Part shown: in pieces, positions 31,528 to 38,958 of the stretch
Position numbering within the stretch: position 1 is the first letter of the stretch
Layout: every line of letters starts with the position of its first letter
NCBI RefSeq assembly: GCF_003815655.1
Contig: NZ_CP033917.1
Location: 1,798,001-1,862,000, forward strand
Direction of reading: 5' to 3'
DNA: 64,000 nucleotides
DNA from: Chryseobacterium sp. G0201
GTDB taxonomy: Bacteria; Bacteroidota; Bacteroidia; Flavobacteriales; Weeksellaceae
Notes under the pieces: model-generated
Seen by the model: only the letters and a program-made list of their open reading frames with translations
What the model was told of the DNA's origin: nothing
Databases searched by the model: none
Program-made: the position numbers and the translations under genes

Positions 31528-33633
31528 TTATTCTCTGTTTTTAACCATTACCCATCCTGTGTATTTGAAAGGAGTACTTTTTTTATCAGTCTCATTCCAC
31601 GTCACAGAGTACCAGTAATTTCCTGTAGGAACTTTTTTACCACCATTGGTAGTACCGTCCCATTTATAGCCATTAGTCTTGTCAGCCTGGAAGATCTTAG
31701 TTCCGTATCTGTCAAAAATATTGAATATAAGATTTTGTTTACCTGCCAATGCAGAATAATCAATCACATCATTTACACCATCTCCGTTTGGAGTGATCAC
31801 GTTGATAAGATTTGGAACTACAATTTCAACCTGAATAGGCTCACAGTCGTATGAATCTTTTACGTACACCGTATTGTTACCTCTTGGTACATTAGCGAAA
31901 ACATTAGAATCCTGCCAGTTGATATTGTCCATTGAATATTTGTATGGAGCAGTTCCGGCAACAACATATACTGTAACGTTATTCGTTGAAATATCAATGG
32001 TAGAGATTACAGGTTGCTCAGAAGGATAAATTTTAACTGTTTGAATTGCTGTACAGTTTCCTGTTGTCAATTTCACCCAATATGTTCCAACACCTACATT
32101 GCTGATGGATTGAGTCGTAGCTCCTGTGCTCCATTCGTATGCACCGAAACCAGGACCGGCATCTAGTGTAGTCTTGTCTTCCATACAAATGATCTTGTCT
32201 TGTAAAACCGTAGAATAAACCGGAGGGATTACAATTAGAGTCACTTTAGCTATAGCATAACAGTTGTTTCCGTTTGTTACTTTGATGTATACAACACCAT
32301 TTGGAGCGATATATGCAGCAGCTGTTGTTGCTGGGATTTCATTTGTACCGTTTATTGCATCTGTTAAAGATGGATAGTATTTTTTAGTTGTACCTCCCTG
32401 TGTCGTAACCGAAGCGTTGGTAAGATTAAATAGACCTGTTGAAGGATTAGTTTCAATAAAACAAGCTCTCAATGTTGCATCATTTACAACTACAACAGGG
32501 AAGAAGTTCAATGTGATCGTAGCTGTATCGGCACAACCCTGAGGAGTTGTTACTTTTACATAAACTACACCTGTTGAGGATACGTAGTTGGCCGAATTTA
32601 TAATTTCATTAGTTCCTGCTGTAAGATCAGCCATTGTAGGATAATATTTCTGAGTTGCAGTAGGATCATTCAATACCGCCAGAGCAGTTGAAGTAAGATC
32701 AAATGTTGCAATACCTGAGTTATTGTTGTTACAAGCATTCATTGTAACATCATTAGCGGTAATATTTCCTAGCTTAAATTTAAACGTGCCAATCTGCCTA
32801 CACGAGTTGATTGGGTTGGCAGGGTTTGTGGGATCCGTATAATGGATGCTGTAATAGTATGTTGTTGTTGTATTAACCGTTTGAGGTGTTAAAATTGGGC
32901 TCGCTCCAGACAATGCATCATTTTGAGACGTATGGTAGCTTACCGAAAAGTTTGGATTGTTATTGATGATACCAGCTGATAAAGTACTGAAATCAAAAAC
33001 TGCAGGACTTGTACAAACAATTACCTCATTTGGATTTGCAGGATTTGCGTTAGGCGTTCCCGGCGGTATAAATGGATTTGGTGTAAGGTTGGGATCATTA
33101 AATGGAGAAGCCAAAGTGGCTGTTCCTCCCCAAGTTAAAGCAAATCCGTTAGTATTTGCCGAATAGTTATTCACTAAAAGGTAATACGTCTGGCCTGGTA
33201 AAACATCCATATACTTTGCCCATCCATCAGAATTTGAACCCGGTTGTCCGAAATAATCATAAGGATCTGTAGATGTTAAGTTAAGACCAGTTGCTCCTGC
33301 AGTATAAGGACTGGAACATCTTATCGTGTTACCTTTGTTGTTGCAGTCAACATTTGGTCCCCAAACATAGAAGTCATAATCTACGGCTCCTGTCTGTAAA
33401 GGTGTTATGGTAAATGTTAGAGTTCCTGCTGTGGCAATCGTAAATTTATACCAAACAGAGAATTTTTCTACATATGAACCGCAGTTTCCTTCAGGAAGCT
33501 CTTGTACGCCGGCTCCGGAAGGTGTGTAGGAAAACCCTGAGTTTCCACAAACAGCTAAAGCTGTAGCACAATCTTCTTGTGCATAAAATATCTGACATAG
33601 AGGTATCAGAAAAATTAGTAGAAATTTTTTCAT
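31528..33633 (-). CDS. T9SS type B sorting domain protein (array member 4)
   Basis: This 701-residue protein has a signal peptide (MKKFLLIFLIPLCQIFYAQ), an N-terminal domain like member 3 (ALAVCGNSGFSYTPSG, FSVWYKFTIATAGTLTFTIT, YDFYVWGPN, GQTYYLLVNNY) and two repeats (ACNNNNSGIATFDLTS, RACFIETNPSTGLFNLT). The WSTGATTQSISNVG module precedes a type B sorting domain (VITPNGDGVNDVIDYSAL, FDRYGTKIFQ, KYTGWVMVKNRE). From the second repeat onward it is nearly identical to member 1 (SVTTQGGTTKKYYPSL, AAAYIAPNGVVYIKV), although the N-termini differ, so recombination between array members is likely. A Bacteroidota -7 box precedes it. Confidence 0.88.
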   Translation of the reverse strand: MKKFLLIFLIPLCQIFYAQEDCATALAVCGNSGFSYTPSGAGVQELPEGNCGSYVEKFSVWYKFTIATAGTLTFTITPLQTGAVDYDFYVWGPNVDCNNKGNTIRCSSPYTAGATGLNLTSTDPYDYFGQPGSNSDGWAKYMDVLPGQTYYLLVNNYSANTNGFALTWGGTATLASPFNDPNLTPNPFIPPGTPNANPANPNEVIVCTSPAVFDFSTLSAGIINNNPNFSVSYHTSQNDALSGASPILTPQTVNTTTTYYYSIHYTDPTNPANPINSCRQIGTFKFKLGNITANDVTMNACNNNNSGIATFDLTSTALAVLNDPTATQKYYPTMADLTAGTNEIINSANYVSSTGVVYVKVTTPQGCADTATITLNFFPVVVVNDATLRACFIETNPSTGLFNLTNASVTTQGGTTKKYYPSLTDAINGTNEIPATTAAAYIAPNGVVYIKVTNGNNCYAIAKVTLIVIPPVYSTVLQDKIICMEDKTTLDAGPGFGAYEWSTGATTQSISNVGVGTYWVKLTTGNCTAIQTVKIYPSEQPVISTIDISTNNVTVYVVAGTAPYKYSMDNINWQDSNVFANVPRGNNTVYVKDSYDCEPIQVEIVVPNLINVITPNGDGVNDVIDYSALAGKQNLIFNIFDRYGTKIFQADKTNGYKWDGTTNGGKKVPTGNYWYSVTWNETDKKSTPFKYTGWVMVKNRE

Positions 33634-33653
33634 AAAGGGGAAATTTTATAAGG

Positions 33654-33661
33654 CAAATATA
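33654..33661 (-). promoter_or_regulatory. -7 box for T9SS array member 4
   Basis: CAAATATA on the plus strand is TATATTTG on the minus strand, 20 bases before the ATG at 33633. Confidence 0.5.
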
Positions 33662-33723
33662 AAAAATTATTAACGTTGAATTGAAGTTTTTGTCATTTAT
33701 TTAATAAATTGAAGGAAAACGCT

Positions 33724-34959
33724 TTAATATTGCATTTTTCTTAGCTTGGGATTGGTGCTGGCTACAAGAAGCGCTACAAGCACAGTCATTGTTCCTCCAA
33801 AGACCACGGAGCGCACTACTCCGAGTAATTTTGCCATAACTCCGCTTTCAAACTGTCCCATTTCGTTGCTCGACATGATGAAAATTGAATTCACACTTAA
33901 AACACGTCCTCTGATGTGATCAGGCGTTTTTAACTGAACAATTGTTCCTCTTATCACGACTGAAATTCCGTCAAGCATACCGCTTAATACCAAAAACATA
34001 AACGAAATCCAATATATATGTGATAATCCGAAACCGATGATACACAATCCGAATCCTGTTACAACAGCAAGTAAAACCTTTCCTTGATTCTTCCTTAACG
34101 GAATAATTGATAGAATTGTTATAATACACATCGAACCAATATCGGAAGCTGCATTTAATAATCCGAAACCTTCGGCTCCAACTTTCAGAATATCAGTGGC
34201 AAATACCGGGATCATAGCAACAGCTCCTCCGAAAAGAACGGCAAACATATCAAGGCATAAAGCTCCCAATATTTCTTTAGTTTTAAATATATAAGAAATT
34301 CCTTCACGCATACTTTCAACAACGTTTACATCTTCTTTTTTATGTTCAGAATATTGTTTTTTTAATTGCCAGAAAAATACTGAGGCGAAAATTATTAATG
34401 AAATAATAACAACCAAAGTCCATTTTACCCCAAAATAACCGATAAGAAATCCTCCGACTGCATGTCCGCAAACAGATGATATCAAGAAAGTTGCCTGATT
34501 TAAAGTAACAGCATTGGGAAGATTCTCTTTTTTAACAATAGTAGGAATCATCGAAGGCACAATCGGTCCGATAAAAGCTCTTGCAATCCCCGTAAAGAAA
34601 ATAACAGCGTAGATAAAATAGGTAATTTGATGTCCTGTGAAATGCATTTGTACATTCAGGAAAGCCGGAATAAGCAATAATCCGATCAGAAAAACATAAG
34701 CGTAATTACAAATCAGTAAAAGCCTCTTTTTTTCATTCATATCAATAACGTGACCGGCGTATAAAGCACAGCTTACGGCCGGAATAACTTCCGAAAGACC
34801 GATCAACCCGATCGAAAAAGGATCTTTTGTTAATTGATATACCCACCATCCCAATAAAGTAGCGAGCATTCTAAAGGCTAAAACAATAAAAAATCTTCCG
34901 GTAAGAAGATTCCTGAATTCAACATTTTGCAATGTTTTTAGCGGGGTAAACGAAATCAT
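33724..34959 (-). CDS. MFS transporter
   Basis: This 411-residue inner-membrane protein has about 12 hydrophobic segments and fits the major facilitator family, close to the EntS/MFS_3 type of exporters. Typical segments are FRNLLTGRFFIVLAFRMLATLLGWWVYQLT at the N-terminus, SEVIPAVSCALYAGHVIDMNEKKRLLLI around the loop 2-3 motif and IRGRVLSVNSIFIMSSNEMGQ in the second half. The substrate is unknown and the neighbours give no pathway. Its -7 box overlaps the terminator of the upstream small lipoprotein gene. Confidence 0.88.
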   Translation of the reverse strand: MISFTPLKTLQNVEFRNLLTGRFFIVLAFRMLATLLGWWVYQLTKDPFSIGLIGLSEVIPAVSCALYAGHVIDMNEKKRLLLICNYAYVFLIGLLLIPAFLNVQMHFTGHQITYFIYAVIFFTGIARAFIGPIVPSMIPTIVKKENLPNAVTLNQATFLISSVCGHAVGGFLIGYFGVKWTLVVIISLIIFASVFFWQLKKQYSEHKKEDVNVVESMREGISYIFKTKEILGALCLDMFAVLFGGAVAMIPVFATDILKVGAEGFGLLNAASDIGSMCIITILSIIPLRKNQGKVLLAVVTGFGLCIIGFGLSHIYWISFMFLVLSGMLDGISVVIRGTIVQLKTPDHIRGRVLSVNSIFIMSSNEMGQFESGVMAKLLGVVRSVVFGGTMTVLVALLVASTNPKLRKMQY

Positions 34960-34962
34960 TCA

Positions 34963-34970
34963 CAAAAATA
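34963..34970 (-). promoter_or_regulatory. -7 box for the MFS gene, 3 bases from the ATG
   Basis: CAAAAATA on the plus strand is TATTTTTG on the minus strand. It uses the T-run of the preceding terminator and leaves only 3 bases before the ATG at 34959. Confidence 0.45.
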
Positions 34971-34996
34971 GCCCTAAATATTCATTTAAGGCTATT
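34963..34996 (-). terminator. Terminator of the small lipoprotein gene ending at 35053 (minus strand)
   Basis: An AATAGCC/GGCTATT stem (34967-34973 with 34990-34996), extended by partly paired TAAAT/ATTTA, is followed by a short T-run on the minus strand. Confidence 0.75.
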
Positions 34997-35052
34997 GATA
35001 TTATGATTTTTTAAATGATAAATCAAATAGAAGCTGAAAGATAAAATCTATT

Positions 35053-35415
35053 TTAGTCAGCTCTTGAAGAACTTAAAACCAATGCTGCAACTCCTGCTGC
35101 ACCAATCACAACAGCTCCTGCAGTAATTCTGGCTTTTCTGCTGTCTCTTACTGAAGCTACATTAGATTTTGGAATGATAACTTCTGCGCTGTCTTTTTTT
35201 CCGGCTGTACCAATAAGGTTGTCGCCATCTACGTTACGGAACAACATTTTTTGATTTTTAGAACCGTCTTTCATTTTAACCACATACATTTTTCCTGCTT
35301 CAAGGTTAGAATAATTATTCTTAGAAATGTCTTCTGAGTATTTTGTAGTTGCACAAGATGAAATTACAAATAAAGACGTTAACAAAGATGATTTTAAAAG
35401 TACAGATGCTTTCAT
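35053..35415 (-). CDS. Small lipoprotein of unknown function
   Basis: This 120-residue protein has a lipoprotein signal (MKASVLLKSSLLTSLFVISSC, lipobox ISSC with Cys21). A short beta-rich part follows (GKMYVVKMKDGSKNQKMLFRNVDGDNLIGT, about 41-70, resembling a small barrel that would bind a fixed partner), and a hydrophobic Ala/Gly/Val segment near the C-terminus (ITAGAVVIGAAGVAALVL, about 96-114). I do not recognise a family. It is an envelope protein in its own transcription unit. Confidence 0.72.
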   Translation of the reverse strand: MKASVLLKSSLLTSLFVISSCATTKYSEDISKNNYSNLEAGKMYVVKMKDGSKNQKMLFRNVDGDNLIGTAGKKDSAEVIIPKSNVASVRDSRKARITAGAVVIGAAGVAALVLSSSRAD

Positions 35416-35433
35416 TCTAATTTTTTAGTTTTT

Positions 35434-35441
35434 CAAATTTA
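35434..35441 (-). promoter_or_regulatory. -7 box for the small lipoprotein gene
   Basis: CAAATTTA on the plus strand is TAAATTTG on the minus strand, 18 bases before the ATG at 35415. Confidence 0.5.
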
Positions 35442-35484
35442 TAATTTTTTTCGAATAAACGTTTCCTGAATTAAAAAAATGTGT

Positions 35485-36984
35485 TTAAAATTTATAGATT
35501 TCTAATAAATCTGCGATTTTTCTGTCATTTGCCAGTCTTGGAGTTTTATTTTGTCCGCCCAATTTCCCCTGAGATTTTGCATATTCATGAAAAGCATTCT
35601 TTTTTAAGTTGCTGATATAAAGTTTTTGAAGAATATTTCCGGAGATCAGATCATCATAATACGTATTGCGTTTTCTGAGCTGATCATCAAGTTCATTTTT
35701 AAATATCTCTAAATTTTTCGGCTCTTTTTCAAATTCTATGAACCATTCATGATAGGGAAGTCCTTCCGCGGGATTCACTTGTGGAGCAAGATGAAATTCT
35801 GTAATCTGAGCGGGATATTTTTCTAAAGTTGCTTTAAGAGCTTCTTCAACTTCAAAAGCGATCACATGTTCCCCGAAAGCTGAGGTGAAATGTTTCGTTC
35901 TTCCACTTACTAAAATTCTATGTGGATTTTTATCAATAAATCTTACCACATCACCAATAGAATATGCCCACAAACCTGAATTTGTTGTTAAAATTAAAGC
36001 GTAATCTTTATTAAGTTGAATCTCTTTTAAGGTTAATCTTTTTGCGTTAGATTTTCCATATTCTTCCAAAGGAATAAATTCATAGAAAATCCCATGATTG
36101 GTTAAAAGTAGCAATCCTTCTTTTGTATAATCGTCCTGAAACGCAAAAAATCCTTCCGAAGCTGGAAATGTTTGAATGATATCAACTTTCCCACCCAATA
36201 ATTCTTCCATTTTGTCGCGATAAGGCTCATAATTTACTCCACCCGTAACGATAAGTTGAAGATTCGGGAAAAGCTGTTTGATCTTTTTACCGTTTCTTTC
36301 AATTAATTTTTCAAAATACATGATCAGCCAAGGCGGAATTCCCGAAATCAAAGTCATGTTTTCTTTTTCGGTTTCCTCAACGATTTTTTCAACTTTGGCT
36401 TCCCAGTCTTCCATAATATTGGTTTCCCAACTTGGCAGACGGTTTTTTTGAAGGTATTTTGGAATGTGATGAGCCACAATTCCTGAAAGTCTTCCTGTTT
36501 TTATACCGAAAACTTCTTCCAATTCCGGACTTCCCTGTAAAAAGATCATTTTTCCTTTTACAAAATCGGCGTTGTTTTTCTGAGCAATATAATGGAATAA
36601 CGCGCTTTGAGCTCCGGCAATTTGAAACGGCATTCCTTCTTTAGAAATAGGAATGTATTTTGAGCCTGAAGTTGTTCCGGAAGTTTTTGCGAAATATTCC
36701 GGAGTCTCTGTCCATAAAATATTGGCCTGACCTTTTTTTACTCTTTCGATGTAAGGTTTAAGATCTTCATAATCTGCAACAGAAACTCTTTCCTGAAATT
36801 CTTTAATAGACTTGATGTTTTCAAAATCATGCTCTCTTCCAAACAGCGTCTTTTTGGCTGTTTCTATTAAAGATAAAAGCAAATCTTCTTGGTTTTTTTG
36901 TGCATTTTTCTTGAATTCTTCAGCCTTTCGGACGTGCTTTTTGGCCCAAGACAGTGCTATATTTTTCTTTAGGAAGTTTAACAT
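35485..36984 (-). CDS. GH3-family acyl-adenylating enzyme
   Basis: This 499-residue cytoplasmic protein belongs to the GH3 branch of the ANL adenylate-forming superfamily. The ATP-binding loop is YFAKTSGTTSGSKYIPIS (about residues 102-119). Further motifs are LIVTGGVNYEPYRDKM, FPASEGFFAFQDD, TNSGLWAYSIGDVVRFID and a hinge VSGRTKHFTSAFGEHVIAFEVEEAL. Plant GH3 enzymes join amino acids to hormones such as auxin or jasmonate. Bacterial members are widespread and their substrates are unknown, so no hormone role should be assumed here. It is a single-gene unit with a -7 box 4 bases from the ATG. Confidence 0.88.
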   Translation of the reverse strand: MLNFLKKNIALSWAKKHVRKAEEFKKNAQKNQEDLLLSLIETAKKTLFGREHDFENIKSIKEFQERVSVADYEDLKPYIERVKKGQANILWTETPEYFAKTSGTTSGSKYIPISKEGMPFQIAGAQSALFHYIAQKNNADFVKGKMIFLQGSPELEEVFGIKTGRLSGIVAHHIPKYLQKNRLPSWETNIMEDWEAKVEKIVEETEKENMTLISGIPPWLIMYFEKLIERNGKKIKQLFPNLQLIVTGGVNYEPYRDKMEELLGGKVDIIQTFPASEGFFAFQDDYTKEGLLLLTNHGIFYEFIPLEEYGKSNAKRLTLKEIQLNKDYALILTTNSGLWAYSIGDVVRFIDKNPHRILVSGRTKHFTSAFGEHVIAFEVEEALKATLEKYPAQITEFHLAPQVNPAEGLPYHEWFIEFEKEPKNLEIFKNELDDQLRKRNTYYDDLISGNILQKLYISNLKKNAFHEYAKSQGKLGGQNKTPRLANDRKIADLLEIYKF

Positions 36985-36988
36985 GGTT

Positions 36989-37021
36989 CAAATTTATAAA
37001 TAACTAAATAATTTGATGCAA
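36989..37021 (-). promoter_or_regulatory. Promoter for the GH3-family gene
   Basis: The -7 box is TAAATTTG (plus-strand CAAATTTA at 36989-36996) with a possible -33 TTG (plus-strand CAA at 37019-37021), spacer 22. Only 4 bases separate the -7 box from the ATG at 36984. Confidence 0.5.
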
Positions 37022-37040
37022 TTTTAATGAAATATGAAAT

Positions 37041-37070
37041 AAAAAAACCGATGAATGAGTATCACCGGTT
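37041..37070 (-). terminator. Terminator of the KDGTPDKRYK-repeat protein gene (minus strand)
   Basis: A stem of ACCGATGA with TCACCGGT (one mismatch) is followed by a T7 run on the minus strand. Confidence 0.75.
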
Positions 37071-37111
37071 CTTCGAAATTTGATTATGAAAATAACAACT
37101 ATAAGTTGAGT

Positions 37112-37399
37112 TTATTTGTTTGTTTTATACCTCTTGTCTGGAGTGCCATCTTTTTTCAGATGTTGATTGTCTTTATATCTTTTATCGGGAGTACCGTCTT
37201 TTTTCATTTTAACGGCTGTTGTTGATGTAGATGCAGGTTTTGCTGTTTTAGTGTCTGCCACTTTTGCAGCTTTGTTATCAACCGTTTTAGCTGTTTTTGT
37301 TACCTGATGGGTTTTCGTAGCCGTTGCGGGAGCAGTCTGTTGTGCCGTTGCAAGTCCTAGTCCTAATACTATTGACATTGCTGATAATAATTTTTTCAT
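37112..37399 (-). CDS. Small secreted basic protein with two KKDGTPDKRYK repeats
   Basis: The protein is 95 residues from the ATG at 37399 (the frame runs 11 codons further upstream). A signal peptide (MKKLLSAMSIVLGLGLATAQ) is followed by a low-complexity linker rich in Ala, Thr and Lys, and two copies of KKDGTPDKRYK separated by DNQHL at the C-terminus. The motif recurs in short flavobacterial exported proteins as I remember them, but I know no function. The mature protein is strongly basic; binding to an acidic polymer such as DNA or lipopolysaccharide is a guess only. It has its own terminator. Confidence 0.72.
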   Translation of the reverse strand: MKKLLSAMSIVLGLGLATAQQTAPATATKTHQVTKTAKTVDNKAAKVADTKTAKPASTSTTAVKMKKDGTPDKRYKDNQHLKKDGTPDKRYKTNK

Positions 37400-37536
37400 A
37401 TGATTTTGTATTGTTTGTTTTTCTTGAATCAAAGTTATACAAAAATCAGGCTGAGAAACTCACTTTTAGAAACTTAACTAAAGTTTATTACAGCTTAAAA
37501 AAATATTAAAAGGATTGAAATTATAATTAATAAAAA

Positions 37537-37570
37537 AAACAAAACCTGCTTCCGTTTCCGAAAGCAGGTC
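37537..37570 (-). terminator. Terminator of duplicated lipoprotein copy B (minus strand)
   Basis: ACCTGCTT/AAGCAGGT (37544-37551 with 37562-37569) encloses TCCGTTTCCG; a T8 run follows on the minus strand. It is nearly the same hairpin as at 38253-38284. Confidence 0.88.
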
Positions 37571-37594
37571 CTAACATATGTATGAAAAGTTGGT

Positions 37595-37987
37595 TTAACG
37601 AGTACAGTTGGCTGTCCAGGTTTTACCATCCTTGATGTATAAGATTTTTAAGTCGTTATTATCAATTCTAATATATGATGTTCCGTTTGATCCTATCATT
37701 ACTAATGTGTGATCTCCTTCCTGATTAAATTCGATTCCGTTAAGATCAGGGATACTGTTTGAGAATGCAAAGTTATACTTTGTACCACTCGCAATTTTTG
37801 TTACAAATACGCTTCCACTGTTGGTGTTGATATCTGTATCGCCATCTTTGTAAGATACAGTTCCTTTATAAGTTCCTGCAAAGAAGTCGTTGTTTGTTGG
37901 GTCGTCGTCATCACTACAAGATGCAAACGAAGTTGCCGTGAAAAGTACCAACATAAAGATACCTAAAATTCTAATTGCCTTTTTCAT
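37595..37987 (-). CDS. Small lipoprotein, tandem copy B
   Basis: This 130-residue protein has a lipoprotein signal (MKKAIRILGIFMLVLFTATSFASC, Cys24) followed by acidic SDDDDPTNND and a beta-rich domain (FAGTYKGTVSYKDGDTDI, SGSVFVTKI, KYNFAFSNSIPDLNGI, GKTWTANCTR at the end). It aligns along its whole length with the neighbour at 38309-38710, including GSVFVTK, KYNFAFSN and KDGKTW. The family is not one I can name; a small lipocalin-like or bacterial-Ig-like barrel is possible. Its mature part has a second Cys near the end. The duplication also covers the leader and the terminator. Confidence 0.75.
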   Translation of the reverse strand: MKKAIRILGIFMLVLFTATSFASCSDDDDPTNNDFFAGTYKGTVSYKDGDTDINTNSGSVFVTKIASGTKYNFAFSNSIPDLNGIEFNQEGDHTLVMIGSNGTSYIRIDNNDLKILYIKDGKTWTANCTR

Positions 37988-38308
37988 AATATTATTTCTT
38001 TAAGAGTTTGTACTCATAATTAGCCAAATACTATGCCGCATGATAATTATAGAATTTTTTTAACTTTAAATTAAAATTTTTAGGAAAATATTAAGATTTG
38101 ATGATTTTTTACTTATATATTTCACTTTTTATGTAAATCATAATATTTTTTTGTTTTAAACTGTTTAGAAAACTCTTGAAATCGCTTTTGTTGTTTTCAG
38201 AGATTGGAAAACTCAAATTATAATTACTGATCCCTTAAATTTATATATAAATAAAAAACCTGCTTCTGTTTCCAAAAGCAGGTCATAATATATGTTTAAA
38301 TAATGAGA
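37988..38308. other. 321-base gap: second copy of the duplicated leader plus terminator
   Basis: The part 37988-38200 is a diverged copy of 38711-38942, the region that also serves as the mfd upstream region. Clear matches are ATGCCG, the GAAATCGCTTTTGT stretch (38178-38191 versus 38925-38938) and the preceding TTAAAC...TTT. The copy has lost a clean TAnnTTTG box on the plus strand and no mfd-like reading frame follows. The right end holds the terminator at 38253-38284. Confidence 0.65.
38253..38284 (-). terminator. Terminator of duplicated lipoprotein copy A (minus strand)
   Basis: ACCTGCTT/AAGCAGGT (38258-38265 with 38276-38283) and a T-run on the minus strand make a near-copy of the hairpin at 37537-37570. 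Confidence 0.88.
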
Positions 38309-38710
38309 TTATCGTTTACAAGTGGCATTCCATGTTTTACCATCCTTTGTATACGCAATTTTCACCTCGTTGTTTTCAACTCGTACGTATGCTGTTGCAT
38401 TTGAACCTACCATGATTAAAGCATTATCTCCAGTTTTTTCAACATCAATATCGTTAAGAGCAGGAATGTTATTAGAGAATGCGAAGTTGTATTTTTTGTC
38501 ACTAATTACTTTAGTTACAAAGACACTTCCTTCGGTTGTACTGATGTCTTGATCTGCATCTTGATATGAGACGCCTCCTCTGTAAACTCCGGCAAAAGAA
38601 TCATCTTTCATTAGGTCTTCTTCGCTATTATCACTACAAGATGAAAAAGAGAGTGCTGTAAAAATAACCAGCATAAAAATTCCTAAGATCTTAATTGTTT
38701 TTTGCATCAT
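38309..38710 (-). CDS. Small lipoprotein, tandem copy A
   Basis: This 133-residue paralogue of the gene at 37595-37987 has a lipoprotein signal (KTIKILGIFMLVIFTALSFSSC) followed by SDNSEEDLMKDD and the same beta-rich domain (FAGVYRGGVSYQDADQDI, GSVFVTKV, KYNFAFSNNIPALNDI, TKDGKTWNATCKR). Two adjacent ATGs (38710 and 38707) could start it. It diverges from mfd across a 248-base region. The two copies share gene, leader and terminator, so one duplication event copied the whole unit. It is attached to a membrane; function unknown. Confidence 0.75.
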   Translation of the reverse strand: MMQKTIKILGIFMLVIFTALSFSSCSDNSEEDLMKDDSFAGVYRGGVSYQDADQDISTTEGSVFVTKVISDKKYNFAFSNNIPALNDIDVEKTGDNALIMVGSNATAYVRVENNEVKIAYTKDGKTWNATCKR

Positions 38711-38886
38711 ATTTCTTTTAAATGTTAGGTGGGATAACTCTCAAACATTATGCCGTGGATAGGAGCTTTTCATGGTTTAACTTTTAATTAAAATGTTTTG
38801 GGAATTATTGTGATTTAAGGGTTTTTCATTGATTGTTCTTAAATTTTATATAAATCGCAATCATAATGTAAAGAAAAAAATATCCC

Positions 38887-38894
38887 TATATTTG
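38887..38894 (+). promoter_or_regulatory. -7 box upstream of mfd
   Basis: TATATTTG matches TAnnTTTG and lies 64 bases before the mfd ATG; no clear -33 element. The downstream leader includes the GAAATCGCTTTTGT stretch that is also present in the duplicated copy near 38178. Confidence 0.55.
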
Positions 38895-38958
38895 TTTTGT
38901 CTTAAACGGTTTCGGAAACTCCCGAAATCGCTTTTGTCGTTTTACACCATTACTATTT

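Noticed and set aside
8459..36984. LOG-family and GH3-family genes as evidence for plant hormone metabolism
   Set aside because: Both families are common in bacteria with other or unknown substrates, the genes are 26 kb apart, and nothing else in the window suggests plant interaction.
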